A DNA stretch of 64,000 bases from an uncultured Alphaproteobacteria bacterium (GTDB taxonomy: Bacteria > Pseudomonadota > Alphaproteobacteria > RF32 > CAG-239), in assembly GCA_944391475.1 (NCBI GenBank), contig CALXTR010000001.1, positions 124,001-188,000 of the forward strand, read 5' to 3'. Below the pieces are notes generated by a model, which did no database searches, was not told where the DNA came from, and was given only the letters and a program-made list of their open reading frames with translations. This document shows positions 25,215 through 33,769 of this stretch, one piece after another. The translations under genes were made by a program, and so were the position numbers. The first letter of the stretch is position 1. Each line of letters begins with the position of its first letter.

Positions 25215-26653
25215 TAGTTCTGATTTCCGGTGATGCGTACACTAAAGGTGAGATCTTGTTTGCTGTTGGGGTCAACGTTAAATCTCCAAACCTTAGTATT
25301 GGCACTTTTTTTCTCACTTCTAATGTTTTCAGAAAGCAGAGAAACGGTATTGCCGAAATTTTGTTCAAAAACAACTTCAACAGTTTCATCTTTGTTATTG
25401 GTAAAGTTAATTTCTACACCATATTCTCTGATATCTTTGCCCAAAGTTTCATTTTTGGTGATTTTTCCTTCTGCACTAACATCAAAGGCGGTGCCTGTAT
25501 TTAGCTCAATATCCTTATTAACGGCAGTATGTTTGAGATTGCTTTCACCGATAAACTGCAGATTGCCGCCTTTGTCTTTTTGATATAAGCGAATGATACC
25601 GCCAGGCAGTGGCTCACCAAGGTTAGAATCGGTATTGTTTGCCAATCTGAAAATAACATTGGGGTTTAGGTTCTCAAAGTTACTGGCATTGCCATATAAG
25701 TTTAGATACAATGGAGAAAAGAATTTATATTCTTTACGGAATTTGACACCGGTTTTGCTCATGAGGTTAATTTGTTTGGTTTGCTGGTCCTTTATGGTGG
25801 TGGCGTTGGGCAAATTATAAAGGTAATAATCTGAAATAGCCTCTCGAGTAGGAGCTACGGCGCCTTCAGCTGCAACCGAATCGAAAGCTGCACTCTTAGC
25901 CAGCATCATATTGCGCGGAGCTATGGGTTGGGAACTTATCTGATTGATACTACCGGCAATGAGCTGAACTTTGGCATCTTTGTAGTCAGTTCCGGAATTG
26001 TTTTGCAGGGTAACCATTCCGTTTAAGGTCAGCTCGTTTGGACTTGTAATTTCGGCAATGTAATCTGTTTTCCAGCTAATGCCATTGGTTAGGTAGGCTA
26101 ATTCTAAGTCTTGAAAGCCAGCTTGTTTAGTATCAACATGAATGAGTAAGGTGGGTTGAGTACGTAAATTTGATGGTAACTCATTATAAATGATGCGGCC
26201 AGGGAAATTTGTTTCGTAACCATAGCTAAATTTTAATACAGGAGAGCCGTGATTGAAAGTGATGATTTCAGCCGTGTCGAAAACATCTTTGCCGGTTTCA
26301 GGGTCGGTCATGGCGGTTTTAACGCTTTTTCCGACAGATGCTTCTAAAATGTTGTGAGCGGTTAAAAGATTGTAGTCATAATTTTGCTCGATTACGGTAA
26401 TGTCTTGTCCTTGAAGCATAGCGGTTTCCGGCTTGATGCGGCTGGCAACACCTTCAAACGCAATAATAGATTTACCACTTGGAAGTTCAATTTTGCGAGT
26501 GTCTTTGACAAACCCCAAATTGTTGTTATAAATGCTGAGCTCGGTGCTGACACTCTTATCTTTATCTAATTTAATTTCTGCACCAAAAGATATTTGGGGT
26601 AACAATAAAAAAGAGCAAAGTGAAGTGTAAAAGGTAAATTTAGTTGCGTTCAT
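25214..26653 (-). CDS. Exported DUF4139 domain protein
   Basis: The 479-residue protein has a signal peptide (residues 1-24) and then the DUF4139 layout. An N-terminal beta domain (STELSIYNNNLGFVKDTRKI) is followed by the core GISWKTDYIAEI with NGMVTLQNNSGTDYKDAKV. The C-terminal beta-sandwich is rich in Asn. The family is widespread in Proteobacteria and has no firm function. It is the first gene of a two-gene unit with 23979. No promoter was convincing in the 150 bases shared with the divergent gcrA. Confidence 0.82.
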   Translation of the reverse strand: MNATKFTFYTSLCSFLLLPQISFGAEIKLDKDKSVSTELSIYNNNLGFVKDTRKIELPSGKSIIAFEGVASRIKPETAMLQGQDITVIEQNYDYNLLTAHNILEASVGKSVKTAMTDPETGKDVFDTAEIITFNHGSPVLKFSYGYETNFPGRIIYNELPSNLRTQPTLLIHVDTKQAGFQDLELAYLTNGISWKTDYIAEITSPNELTLNGMVTLQNNSGTDYKDAKVQLIAGSINQISSQPIAPRNMMLAKSAAFDSVAAEGAVAPTREAISDYYLYNLPNATTIKDQQTKQINLMSKTGVKFRKEYKFFSPLYLNLYGNASNFENLNPNVIFRLANNTDSNLGEPLPGGIIRLYQKDKGGNLQFIGESNLKHTAVNKDIELNTGTAFDVSAEGKITKNETLGKDIREYGVEINFTNNKDETVEVVFEQNFGNTVSLLSENIRSEKKSANTKVWRFNVDPNSKQDLTFSVRITGNQN

Positions 26654-26804
26654 GGTTTCTTCTCCTTATAAGCTACATATGCTAAACTAAAATATAGACT
26701 ATAAATTTGTAAAAAAAAAGTGATAATTTGTTAATAGTGCTAGACTCGGGAAAATTAATAAAATATTATTGCAATAACTGAACTATTTATTGAGGAGTAA
26801 AAAA

Positions 26805-27377
26805 ATGGCGTGGACAGATCAAATGGTTGAAGATTTGAGAGTGATGTGGAAACAGGGCATGACTACCGCTGAAATCGGTAAAAAGCTCGGTGTTTCTAAA
26901 AACTCGATTGTCGGTAAGGTGCATCGTTTGGGTTTGTCGGGACGTCCGTCTCCTATCAAAAAGAAAGAAAATCCTGAAGCGGCTGAGGTGACTGCGGCTC
27001 CTAAAGAAAAAAATAATCGTGGCGAAAAAGAAACAGCAAAAAAGACGACAGAACGCGAAAATGATAAGCCTCAAGTAAGCAAAACTGCTGCACCGGCTGC
27101 TGATAAAAAAGCTGAAAAACTTGAAACAGAAAAACAAGAGCCCGTAAAAAATGCACCCAAAGAAGAGCCGGAAGTTAAGGAGTGTTTTAAGTCTGATTTG
27201 GAAAAAAGTGCGAAGGCGGTTTCTCTAATGGAATTGGATAACCACACTTGCCGTTGGCCGCTTGGTGATCCTAAAGATGAGAATTTTAGATTTTGCGGTA
27301 AAAAAGTCAGAATTGGTCAGACCTATTGTGAGGAACATGCGGCTGTTGCATATGTTAAACCAGGAAAGACAAAATAA
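26805..27377 (+). CDS. gcrA: GcrA-family cell cycle regulator
   Basis: GcrA binds sigma-70 and methylated GANTC sites and controls cell-cycle genes together with CtrA and CcrM in Alphaproteobacteria. The N-terminal HTH domain is clear: MAWTDQMVEDLRVMWKQG, then STAEIG-like TTAEIGKKLGVSKNSIVGKV. A long Lys/Glu/Ala-rich linker (about 55-130) follows. The C-terminal sigma-binding end has TCRWPLGD and FCGKKVRIGQTYCEEH. Length (190) is typical. ATG 26805 follows TGAGGAGT; a TTG five codons earlier is unlikely. This gene is the strongest taxonomic marker in the window. Confidence 0.95.
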   Translation: MAWTDQMVEDLRVMWKQGMTTAEIGKKLGVSKNSIVGKVHRLGLSGRPSPIKKKENPEAAEVTAAPKEKNNRGEKETAKKTTERENDKPQVSKTAAPAADKKAEKLETEKQEPVKNAPKEEPEVKECFKSDLEKSAKAVSLMELDNHTCRWPLGDPKDENFRFCGKKVRIGQTYCEEHAAVAYVKPGKTK

Positions 27378-27460
27378 TAACTTTTTGATAATTTGTTAAC
27401 TTCTTTGCTCCATAATAATAGTAAAAGAAGAATCTGAACTTTGCAAAAAGGAATTTTCAT

Positions 27461-28276
27461 ATGTCTATTGGTGCAATTGCGTCTTTTATCATGGGGTTCG
27501 CTCTGGTCGTGGGGTCTATTTTTGCGGCAACCGATCGGCCACAGAGTTTTATTGATTTTCCTAGTGTGTTGGTGGTCTTGGGTGGTACTTTGGCGGCTCT
27601 GTTCATTTCTTTTGAGCCCAAAATTGCTCTAGCAACCCTAAAAAATATGCTGAATGCTTTTAAGCGCCATAAAGATTCCGAAACTTCACTCAAAGATGAA
27701 GTCGGGCGTATCGTACGCTGGGCTTATATCGTGCAGAAAAATGGTTTGCAAGGACTGGAAAATGAAATCAGCGAACAGCTGCGTGAAGATGATGCTTTTT
27801 TGGCAACAGGGGCTGATTTGGTGGTGACCGGATATACCGGTGCTGAAATTAAGCAGATTTTGGAACATATGCTTGAATCTCAAGCTATTCGTGATGCTAA
27901 AACTACCGATGCCCTAAAGAAAATGGGCGGTGACTCTCCGGCTTTTGGTATGCTCGGTACTCTTATCGGTTTGGTGATTATGCTGGGTAATATGGGTGGT
28001 GATCCGGCTGCAATCGGGCCGAGTATGGCGGTGGCTTTGATTACGACTTTTTACGGAATTATCTTGGCCCGCTTGGTGTTTATTCCTCTTTCTACTAAGC
28101 TTGCAGCCCGCAATGATGTAACCTTATTTAAGAACAATCTGCAGATGGAAGGGCTTATCTTGCTGGCAGAGCGCAAAAGTCCTCGTTATATTCAGGATAA
28201 AATCAACTCGTTTGTCGATGTGAAAGAACAGTTCTCAATTGACCGCGATTTGAATAATCCGGCTGCTAATGCATAA
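27461..28276 (+). CDS. motA: MotA/PomA-type stator proton channel subunit (pair 1)
   Basis: The 271-residue inner-membrane protein has four membrane segments and the MotA_ExbB core (GDSPAFGMLGTLIGLVIML near 165-185). Five MotA subunits surround two MotB subunits and turn the flagellar rotor by ion flow. The N-terminal LGGTLAALFISFEP and cytoplasmic loop match the PomA/MotA branch. Its motB partner is 11 bases downstream. No flagellar structural genes are nearby, as is common for stator genes. Confidence 0.92.
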   Translation: MSIGAIASFIMGFALVVGSIFAATDRPQSFIDFPSVLVVLGGTLAALFISFEPKIALATLKNMLNAFKRHKDSETSLKDEVGRIVRWAYIVQKNGLQGLENEISEQLREDDAFLATGADLVVTGYTGAEIKQILEHMLESQAIRDAKTTDALKKMGGDSPAFGMLGTLIGLVIMLGNMGGDPAAIGPSMAVALITTFYGIILARLVFIPLSTKLAARNDVTLFKNNLQMEGLILLAERKSPRYIQDKINSFVDVKEQFSIDRDLNNPAANA

Positions 28277-28287
28277 GGAGCATTGCG

Positions 28288-28944
28288 ATGAAGAGAAAAC
28301 CACCTGCCGCAATTGATGAAGACTGGATGACTACCTATGGTGATATGGTTACTTTGCTATTGTGCTTTTTTGTGATGATGGCAGGTGTTTCCAAAATTGA
28401 TGCGGCTTTGTTTGAGCAGATTCAGGCTGGTATGAACGAAGGGGTAGGTAAACGCGATGTTCAGCGGCCGATTGAGATGATGCTCGTGGAGCTAACTGAT
28501 GATATCCAGTCTTTAAGTGTGGGTAATGAGGTGGCTTTGGGAACAGATTCTCAAGGAGTGCAATTATCATTTGATGGAGATTTCCTGTTTGATTATGGTT
28601 CAGCTACTTTGCGGGAGCAGGTAATTCCGGTGTTGAAAAAGGTGGCGGCAACTTTGAGTGCGGAACGTTATAATTCTTTTAATTTTGAAATTTCCGGGCA
28701 TACCAGTGACCAAGATTTTAGCAGTCCCCAATTCCCGTCAAACTGGGAGTTATCGGCGGCGCGCGCAGCGGCAGTAGTTCGCTTTTTTGAGAGCCGAGGA
28801 ATTCCTCGAATTAGACTTAAGGCGGTGGGGTTGTATGACGTTGCGCCCAAATATCCGAACCGGGATCGCGATAATGTGCCGATACCGCAAAATAGGGCAA
28901 AAAATCGTCGTGTAGAAATTATGATTATTCCTTCATTTAAGTAA
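28288..28944 (+). CDS. motB: MotB-type stator protein with OmpA peptidoglycan-binding domain (pair 1)
   Basis: One N-terminal membrane helix carries the ion-binding aspartate in TTYGDMVTLLLCFF. The C-terminal OmpA/MotB domain (about 90-215) shows FEISGHTSDQD, NWELSAARAAAVVRFF and QNRAKNRRVEIMI, which anchor the stator to peptidoglycan. The 218 residues make it somewhat short. A good ribosome binding site (AAGGAG) overlaps the motA stop region. Confidence 0.92.
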   Translation: MKRKPPAAIDEDWMTTYGDMVTLLLCFFVMMAGVSKIDAALFEQIQAGMNEGVGKRDVQRPIEMMLVELTDDIQSLSVGNEVALGTDSQGVQLSFDGDFLFDYGSATLREQVIPVLKKVAATLSAERYNSFNFEISGHTSDQDFSSPQFPSNWELSAARAAAVVRFFESRGIPRIRLKAVGLYDVAPKYPNRDRDNVPIPQNRAKNRRVEIMIIPSFK

Positions 28945-28945
28945 T

Positions 28946-28975
28946 AAAAAAAGTGCCGATTTCGGCACTTTTTTT
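28946..28975. terminator. Bidirectional terminator between motB and the HTH gene
   Basis: AAAAAAAGTGCCGA and TCGGCACTTTTTTT form a near-perfect hairpin with a two-base tip. It serves motB on the plus strand. The minus-strand gene at 28977 ends at its edge. Confidence 0.88.
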
Positions 28976-28976
28976 A

Positions 28977-29240
28977 TTAATCAATTTTATGAATGGGATA
29001 TGAGTTCGGATTGCGGCGGACTAACTCAATGTTGATATCAACATCATAAAGTTTGAGCAAACGGCGCAAGTGCTCCCAGCCGGCAAAACGTCCAATTTCG
29101 GCAGCATCTACACGCTTGCTATCAACTCCGCTGAGATGTGCAACTTGTCGGAGGCGAATGCCATATTCCCAACGCAATTTCATTAGTTCAAAACCAACGG
29201 CGCGGCCGATGTCTTTGGGGGTGATTTTTTTGATAATCAT
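28977..29240 (-). CDS. Small XRE-like helix-turn-helix protein
   Basis: The 87-residue protein looks like a lone HTH domain. LRWEYGIRLRQVAHLSGVD has the spacing of XRE-type helices 1-3, and KLYDVDINIELVRR ends the domain as in Cro/CI-like proteins. It is very basic, as expected for DNA binding. There is no ligand domain. The start ATG 29240 is preceded by GGAGC, which can be hidden by pairing with the leader (see 29246-29401). Targets are unknown. It lies downstream of slt on the same strand. Confidence 0.65.
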   Translation of the reverse strand: MIIKKITPKDIGRAVGFELMKLRWEYGIRLRQVAHLSGVDSKRVDAAEIGRFAGWEHLRRLLKLYDVDINIELVRRNPNSYPIHKID

Positions 29241-29245
29241 AATTT

Positions 29246-29401
29246 TAGCTCCTGTTTTGGGTTAAAACAAAACCTCCTTTGTGAAAAGGAGGTGGAGCTA
29301 ACAAACTGTACACAAAAACAGTCCTGCTTCTTCGTTACAAAAGTGTACTTATTCCGCAGACTCCACCGACAGGTGGATTATTTGTGTAAGATGTTTGTTA
29401 G
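29246..29401 (-). ncRNA. Structured leader RNA (switch-like) before the small HTH gene
   Basis: Read on the minus strand, several helices are visible. GTTTGTTAG/CTAACAAAC (plus coordinates 393-401 with 298-306 of the 29-kb block) stacks on TTTGTGTA/TACACAAA (381-388 with 309-316), 17 bp in all. TCCACC/GGTGGA forms an internal hairpin (362-377). GTACAC (308-313) can instead pair with GTGTAC (343-348). ACCTCCTTT/AAAGGAGGT (272-293) followed by T-rich sequence makes a terminator. TAGCTCC/GGAGCTA (246-252 with 294-300) would hide the Shine-Dalgarno of the HTH gene. Several pairings exclude one another, as in attenuators and riboswitches. No known RNA class was recognised. Confidence 0.6.
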
Positions 29402-29488
29402 ACACCACAGCCTATCTCTAAACTGCGATTGTCAGCTTAAAGCAATTGCACAAAAATGCAAGCGGAATTTTGAGAGAATAATGCTAAT

Positions 29489-31225
29489 TTATTCAGCAGT
29501 TATGGTGGGCCATTGGTTTTGGCCTAGCTGCTCCAAAGTTGGGGTCGGCTTTTTGAGGCGGATTTGGTATATCCAATAGTTGGCCATGACCCTTTCTATG
29601 TAAATTCGAGTTTCTTTGGAAGGAATAACTTCCATATATAACAATGGGTCGTTGCCATATTTAATATTTTTTTGCCATTTTGATAAGTTGCCGGGGCCGG
29701 CATTGTAGGCACTCAATAAATACAGCAAGTTGCCCCCAATAAAGGGTTTTTCCATTAAATAGGTTACATAGCTTTGTCCTAGCTCAATGTTATATTCTGC
29801 CTTAAATAGACGTGATTTGTTGCGTTTGAGCGATTTATTTCCGCTGATGTAGGCTGCCGTACTTGGTAACAATTGCATTAGTCCGCAGGCACCAGCCGGA
29901 CTTGAGACATAAGGACGGAAAGATGATTCTTGGCGGCTTAAGGCCCATATGAGTGCAGGTTCAACTTTCCAACCATGGTTGGGTTTCCAGCGAGGTAGAG
30001 GATAGCGTGAATGGTCGTAATTGCGGTTTTGTTGGTCACTAGACAACTCTTTGCTCAGCAACATAGCAATGGAATGCATTTGTAGATGTCCGGCTAAAAA
30101 TAACAGCATTTCTTTTTGGGCATCAGACAGTTGGTCGTGGTATAACTTGATTTCTTGTTGGGCAAGATCATCTTGTTTGGCATACATTAGTGCAATGCTA
30201 CGTCTAATGCCTGGTATTTGTATTAGCGAATCCCAATTGGGAGTTTGGGCCTGAAAGTCGTTAAAATAAGAAATTTTATCCCAATTATATTCTGGAGTTT
30301 TACCTAGTTTGTGAGCGGCTAGAATGCCGTAAAAAGTGCGAGGAAAACGTGATGCTTGTTGGAGCCAGTATTTGCTCTTGGTGCTTTGTTTTTGCTGTTG
30401 ATAAGCGCGTGCTGCCCAGAAATCTCCGGCGGAGCTAATCCATTCGTCATTTTGGCTTGATTTAGAAACTTTGGAAAATTCGGAGGCTGCGGTTTTGTAT
30501 TCTTTTAATCTCCAAGCGGCTAATCCGGCGGTCCAGTGTGCGCTGGCGTTGTTATGTTTTTGAGCCGAAATTCGTCCCCATTCTAAAGCCAAGCGATTGT
30601 AGTTATCGGTGAGATATTTGGTGGCTAACAAATTGGCTAATTGGCTATAGTATAATTTGGGCAATAGCTGTTTGACGTTTTTATCTTCGAGCACTAAACG
30701 GGCGCGCTTGGTTTTACCTTGGCTAATGGCTTGGCGGAAATCTTTAAGCTTGCTTTTTAAGAAACGCTGATTGGAGTTTGATAAATGGTCAAAATCTTTG
30801 ATGCTCCAGCGGTAAATGGAAAATGTGGTGGGCATCTTGGGGCTGGTGATGACGGGTTTGTTGGGATTTTTGCGCTCGGCTAAACGACGTATCCTTGTTG
30901 CTTGCGGTAAATCTGCATATTGTTCTAACCAGTCAGATAGTTCGTTATAGGTGCTTTTGTAGCTCTTAGACAAGTAGGTTTGTGCTAAAATATGTCCTTC
31001 CAAAATTTGGTTATCGAGCTTTTTGTTTAGTCTTGATACTTCTTTGAAGTTTTGTTGGCGTATGGCGGTAAAGATTTTTTGATATATGCGGATATCTGAT
31101 TGGCTTAAATCCAGTGTTTTTAGTAATTGAGTGGAGTTGCTGGCAGCAAAAACATTAGGGGCGGCAAAAAAGATGCTGCTGAAGATAATCAGTCCGAAAA
31201 CAATTTTACCGAGCTGTTTTTTCAT
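29489..31225 (-). CDS. slt: Soluble lytic murein transglycosylase
   Basis: The enzyme cuts peptidoglycan glycan strands to 1,6-anhydro products in the periplasm. The 578-residue protein has a signal peptide (1-27), a long helical superhelix (about 30-400) of Slt70 type, and a C-terminal lysozyme-like domain. That domain carries the catalytic glutamate E433 in SRQESSFRP, followed by AGACGLMQLLPSTA and LLSAYNAGPGNLSKW. It is the third gene of a tight unit with two exported proteins (2-base gaps), suggesting a shared envelope role. Confidence 0.95.
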   Translation of the reverse strand: MKKQLGKIVFGLIIFSSIFFAAPNVFAASNSTQLLKTLDLSQSDIRIYQKIFTAIRQQNFKEVSRLNKKLDNQILEGHILAQTYLSKSYKSTYNELSDWLEQYADLPQATRIRRLAERKNPNKPVITSPKMPTTFSIYRWSIKDFDHLSNSNQRFLKSKLKDFRQAISQGKTKRARLVLEDKNVKQLLPKLYYSQLANLLATKYLTDNYNRLALEWGRISAQKHNNASAHWTAGLAAWRLKEYKTAASEFSKVSKSSQNDEWISSAGDFWAARAYQQQKQSTKSKYWLQQASRFPRTFYGILAAHKLGKTPEYNWDKISYFNDFQAQTPNWDSLIQIPGIRRSIALMYAKQDDLAQQEIKLYHDQLSDAQKEMLLFLAGHLQMHSIAMLLSKELSSDQQNRNYDHSRYPLPRWKPNHGWKVEPALIWALSRQESSFRPYVSSPAGACGLMQLLPSTAAYISGNKSLKRNKSRLFKAEYNIELGQSYVTYLMEKPFIGGNLLYLLSAYNAGPGNLSKWQKNIKYGNDPLLYMEVIPSKETRIYIERVMANYWIYQIRLKKPTPTLEQLGQNQWPTITAE

Positions 31226-31227
31226 GT

Positions 31228-31743
31228 CTATCTGACTTTAACCCACATGAGTGAGTTGGCGCATTCTTCTCCACTCATACCTTTAATGCGGCAGAGGTTG
31301 ACTACAATGTTGGGGGCTTTATCCATGGAATAGCAGCCATTACCAAGCAGAGTCATGGGAAGATAGTTTTCTTGGCGCGGTTGTACATCATAAAAACTAG
31401 CCGATGTTTTTATTTTGGGCCATATGAGTTGCATATTAAGTGTGTTGATTTTATTTGGGGTGGAATTATGAATGACAATATCAAAGTCGCACATTATTCG
31501 TCCCGATGGGGTGGTATCAACCTTAAAATTGCGGTAGTAGAGCATGATTTTGGGTGTTTTCTTTTGCTCCTCTTGGGCCTTTTGTGTCTGATTAATGATA
31601 GGATTGCGCAAAATCTTTTTGTTAGTGTTGTTATTGTTTGTTGCACCGGAGTATTCTGCCTCATTACCAAAACTTTGAGCGTTAGTGTTGGGGGCAGCCA
31701 TTATAATACATAGTATAAGTCCTAAATACAAACTTTTATGCAA
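31228..31743 (-). CDS. Exported protein of unknown function (paralogue of 31746)
   Basis: The 171-residue protein has a signal peptide (1-22) and a linker rich in Asn/Gln. Its beta-type domain includes RIMCDFDIVIHNSTPNKI and MQLIWPKI, and ends with further cysteines (NGCYSMD, NLCRIKG, EECANS). The core resembles that of the upstream gene (CEFLSTIYNRTNMDLSEI), so the two are probably ancient paralogues. Gaps to slt and to the upstream gene are 2 bases. Function unknown; possibly an accessory factor for the transglycosylase. Confidence 0.65.
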   Translation of the reverse strand: MHKSLYLGLILCIIMAAPNTNAQSFGNEAEYSGATNNNNTNKKILRNPIINQTQKAQEEQKKTPKIMLYYRNFKVDTTPSGRIMCDFDIVIHNSTPNKINTLNMQLIWPKIKTSASFYDVQPRQENYLPMTLLGNGCYSMDKAPNIVVNLCRIKGMSGEECANSLMWVKVR

Positions 31744-31745
31744 GG

Positions 31746-32690
31746 TTATTCTCCTTGGGGTTTATCTGCGCTTGGATTGGGAGCAGAAATTTGGGTGGGA
31801 GATATGGTTTTTTCTACCTCAGATTTTAGAGTTGTTTTAGAGGAAGCTTCGCCAGAGGCTGTATCTGTTTTGGGAGCGTCAGCAGTTTTTGCTGGGGTGT
31901 CAGATTTTGCCATATTGTCAGTGTTTGCTGCAGAATCACTTGCTGGGGAGGTTTTGTCTTCAGGAAGAGTAATTGCTGCAGGAAGGGGATTTACCGGAGC
32001 AACCGTTGTATTGAGTAAGCGAGCGGTTGTGTTCATGTTTGCTTCCGCATTTTTAAACAAGGTATCCAATTCTTCGGATTGGCGCTGCTTTTCTTTAATG
32101 TCCATTTCTTTTTGAGTTTCCATGGAAACTGCTAAGAAGTCAGTGTAATATTCCGGAGATTTGGAAGAAATGTACTTAAACAGTGATTGACAAGACTGAA
32201 TATCTTGCATTTTGTCTGCTTTACCTTTGGTGTTTTGTTTGCAGGATGAAACCATAATTTTGGCATCTTCCAAAAGAATAAAGCAACGATCAGTGTTGAT
32301 AGTTCCTCTCATGCTTTTTTGGGAGTTGCGTTTAAGAACAGGAATGCTGATTTGACTAATGACATCAGGTGAAATGTAATCGGCGGTACCAGATAAGTTG
32401 TTGCGGCCATTAGGGTTGATATTTTGTTCAATGGCAATGGTGTTTTTGACCGCGGTATCAACCCAAGCAAGATCAAAGGATATTTCGCTAAGATCCATAT
32501 TGGTGCGGTTATATATGGTGCTTAAAAACTCACAACTAGTAGTGATGCCGTTCTTATCTTTTATGGGTTTGATATCTTGAATCTTGACGAGGATGGCGTC
32601 GTTTTCATCAAGTGCGACGGCCGGGAAAGTATTCAGAAAGGTATAGGCAGCTGTTGCTAAACTCAGAAAAAATGTTTTGTTTTTCATCAT
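31746..32690 (-). CDS. Exported protein of unknown function with disordered tail
   Basis: A signal peptide (about 1-26, ending AVA) is followed by a domain with CEFLSTIYNRTNMDLSEI and four cysteines (residues about 50-165) like the downstream paralogue. A coiled-coil-like segment comes next (KEKQRQSEELDTLFKN), then about 90 Ser/Thr/Ala/Asp-rich, probably disordered residues. I chose ATG 32690, seven bases after AAGGAA; the GTG two codons upstream is too close to that site. It is the first gene of the three-gene unit ending in slt. Confidence 0.65.
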   Translation of the reverse strand: MMKNKTFFLSLATAAYTFLNTFPAVALDENDAILVKIQDIKPIKDKNGITTSCEFLSTIYNRTNMDLSEISFDLAWVDTAVKNTIAIEQNINPNGRNNLSGTADYISPDVISQISIPVLKRNSQKSMRGTINTDRCFILLEDAKIMVSSCKQNTKGKADKMQDIQSCQSLFKYISSKSPEYYTDFLAVSMETQKEMDIKEKQRQSEELDTLFKNAEANMNTTARLLNTTVAPVNPLPAAITLPEDKTSPASDSAANTDNMAKSDTPAKTADAPKTDTASGEASSKTTLKSEVEKTISPTQISAPNPSADKPQGE

Positions 32691-32763
32691 TATCACATTC
32701 CTTAAAAAATTAACTTGGTAGTATAATAATCAATTTTATTTTATCTTAACAGCAAAAAGTAAT

Positions 32764-33564
32764 TTATCCCACGCCTTCTTTATGCAATTTAAGCAAATCG
32801 GCCCAGGCTTTGGATTTTTGCCCACTGTTTCGCAGCAGATATGCCGGATGAAACGTAGCTAAGGCTTGGGCTGTTTTGCCGCTGGGAAGTGGATATTCCA
32901 ACCAATGGCCACGGAGTTTTGATATCGGGTCTTGGTTGTCAAATAAGGCATTAGCCGAGCTCCCGCCTAACAACAATATGTAATCGGGGTTGATTAATTC
33001 TAACTGGCGTTTCAAAAAGGGAAGGCAGACGGCAATCTCACCTCCGGTGGGGGTGCGGTTCCCAGGGGGGCGCCAAGGGAGAATGTTGGTGATGTAATAT
33101 TTGCTGCGGTCTAAGCTGATGTATGAGAGCATCTTGTCTAGCAGCTGCCCGCTGCGGCCTACAAAAGGAACACCGACTCGGTCTTCATCGGCTCCCGGAG
33201 CTTCTCCAATCAATACAATTTTGGCCTCGGGGTTGCCATCGCCAAAAACAGTATGGGTTGCGGTGAGTTTTAGAGCGCAACCATCAAAGTTTTCCACAGC
33301 TTGACGCAGTTCGTTTAAGTTTTGAGCTTGCGCACATAATTGGTGTGCGTTCTGGCAAGCGCTGACAGTGGCTTGAGCCAATTCAGTCGTGGCTTGCCTG
33401 ATAGGATTGGAGGCGGAAGTGCTCGTTGGTGCCTTTATACTTATGGGTAATACAACTTTTTCCGGCGGCGTGTTGAGGCTCATAGAGCTCTCGCCGACGG
33501 TTTCATCAACACCTGCCAAAAGATAAAATTCTAAGGCTGATTTTATGTCTATGCTGTTTTCCAT
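32764..33564 (-). CDS. Uracil-DNA glycosylase superfamily protein, family-4-like
   Basis: This enzyme type removes uracil from DNA. The family 4 motifs are present: [38 protein letters not shown] and HPAYLLR. The four cysteines that bind the 4Fe-4S cluster are not all conserved. The first is replaced within ENFDGCAL, and the one usually before RPPGNR is tryptophan (PWRPPGNR). Two cysteines remain (GCAL and AVCLPF). From memory this form is usual in Alphaproteobacteria. I set the start at ATG 33564 because alphaproteobacterial relatives begin near this point; a longer frame starts at a TTG at 33621. There is no Shine-Dalgarno. Confidence 0.85.
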   Translation of the reverse strand: MENSIDIKSALEFYLLAGVDETVGESSMSLNTPPEKVVLPISIKAPTSTSASNPIRQATTELAQATVSACQNAHQLCAQAQNLNELRQAVENFDGCALKLTATHTVFGDGNPEAKIVLIGEAPGADEDRVGVPFVGRSGQLLDKMLSYISLDRSKYYITNILPWRPPGNRTPTGGEIAVCLPFLKRQLELINPDYILLLGGSSANALFDNQDPISKLRGHWLEYPLPSGKTAQALATFHPAYLLRNSGQKSKAWADLLKLHKEGVG

Positions 33565-33769
33565 ATTCATATATTTAGAATAAAATGGATTTTTTGCAAG
33601 AGTAATCATTTCTTTACACAAAAATTGTATATTTATAGAAATAGGGTAATAAAGTATATTTATTGTTGTAAGATATAAAAGTTTTTTATAAACTGCTTTG
33701 ATGAATTAGTCACTAGTGATGATTGCTTGGAGTTACAAGCTGCTTAATTGTTTGATTGGTGGTATAAAA

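Noticed and set aside
29292-29579. 95-codon plus-strand frame upstream of slt
   Set aside because: It covers the structured minus-strand leader and the 3' end of slt, with no Shine-Dalgarno and no family.
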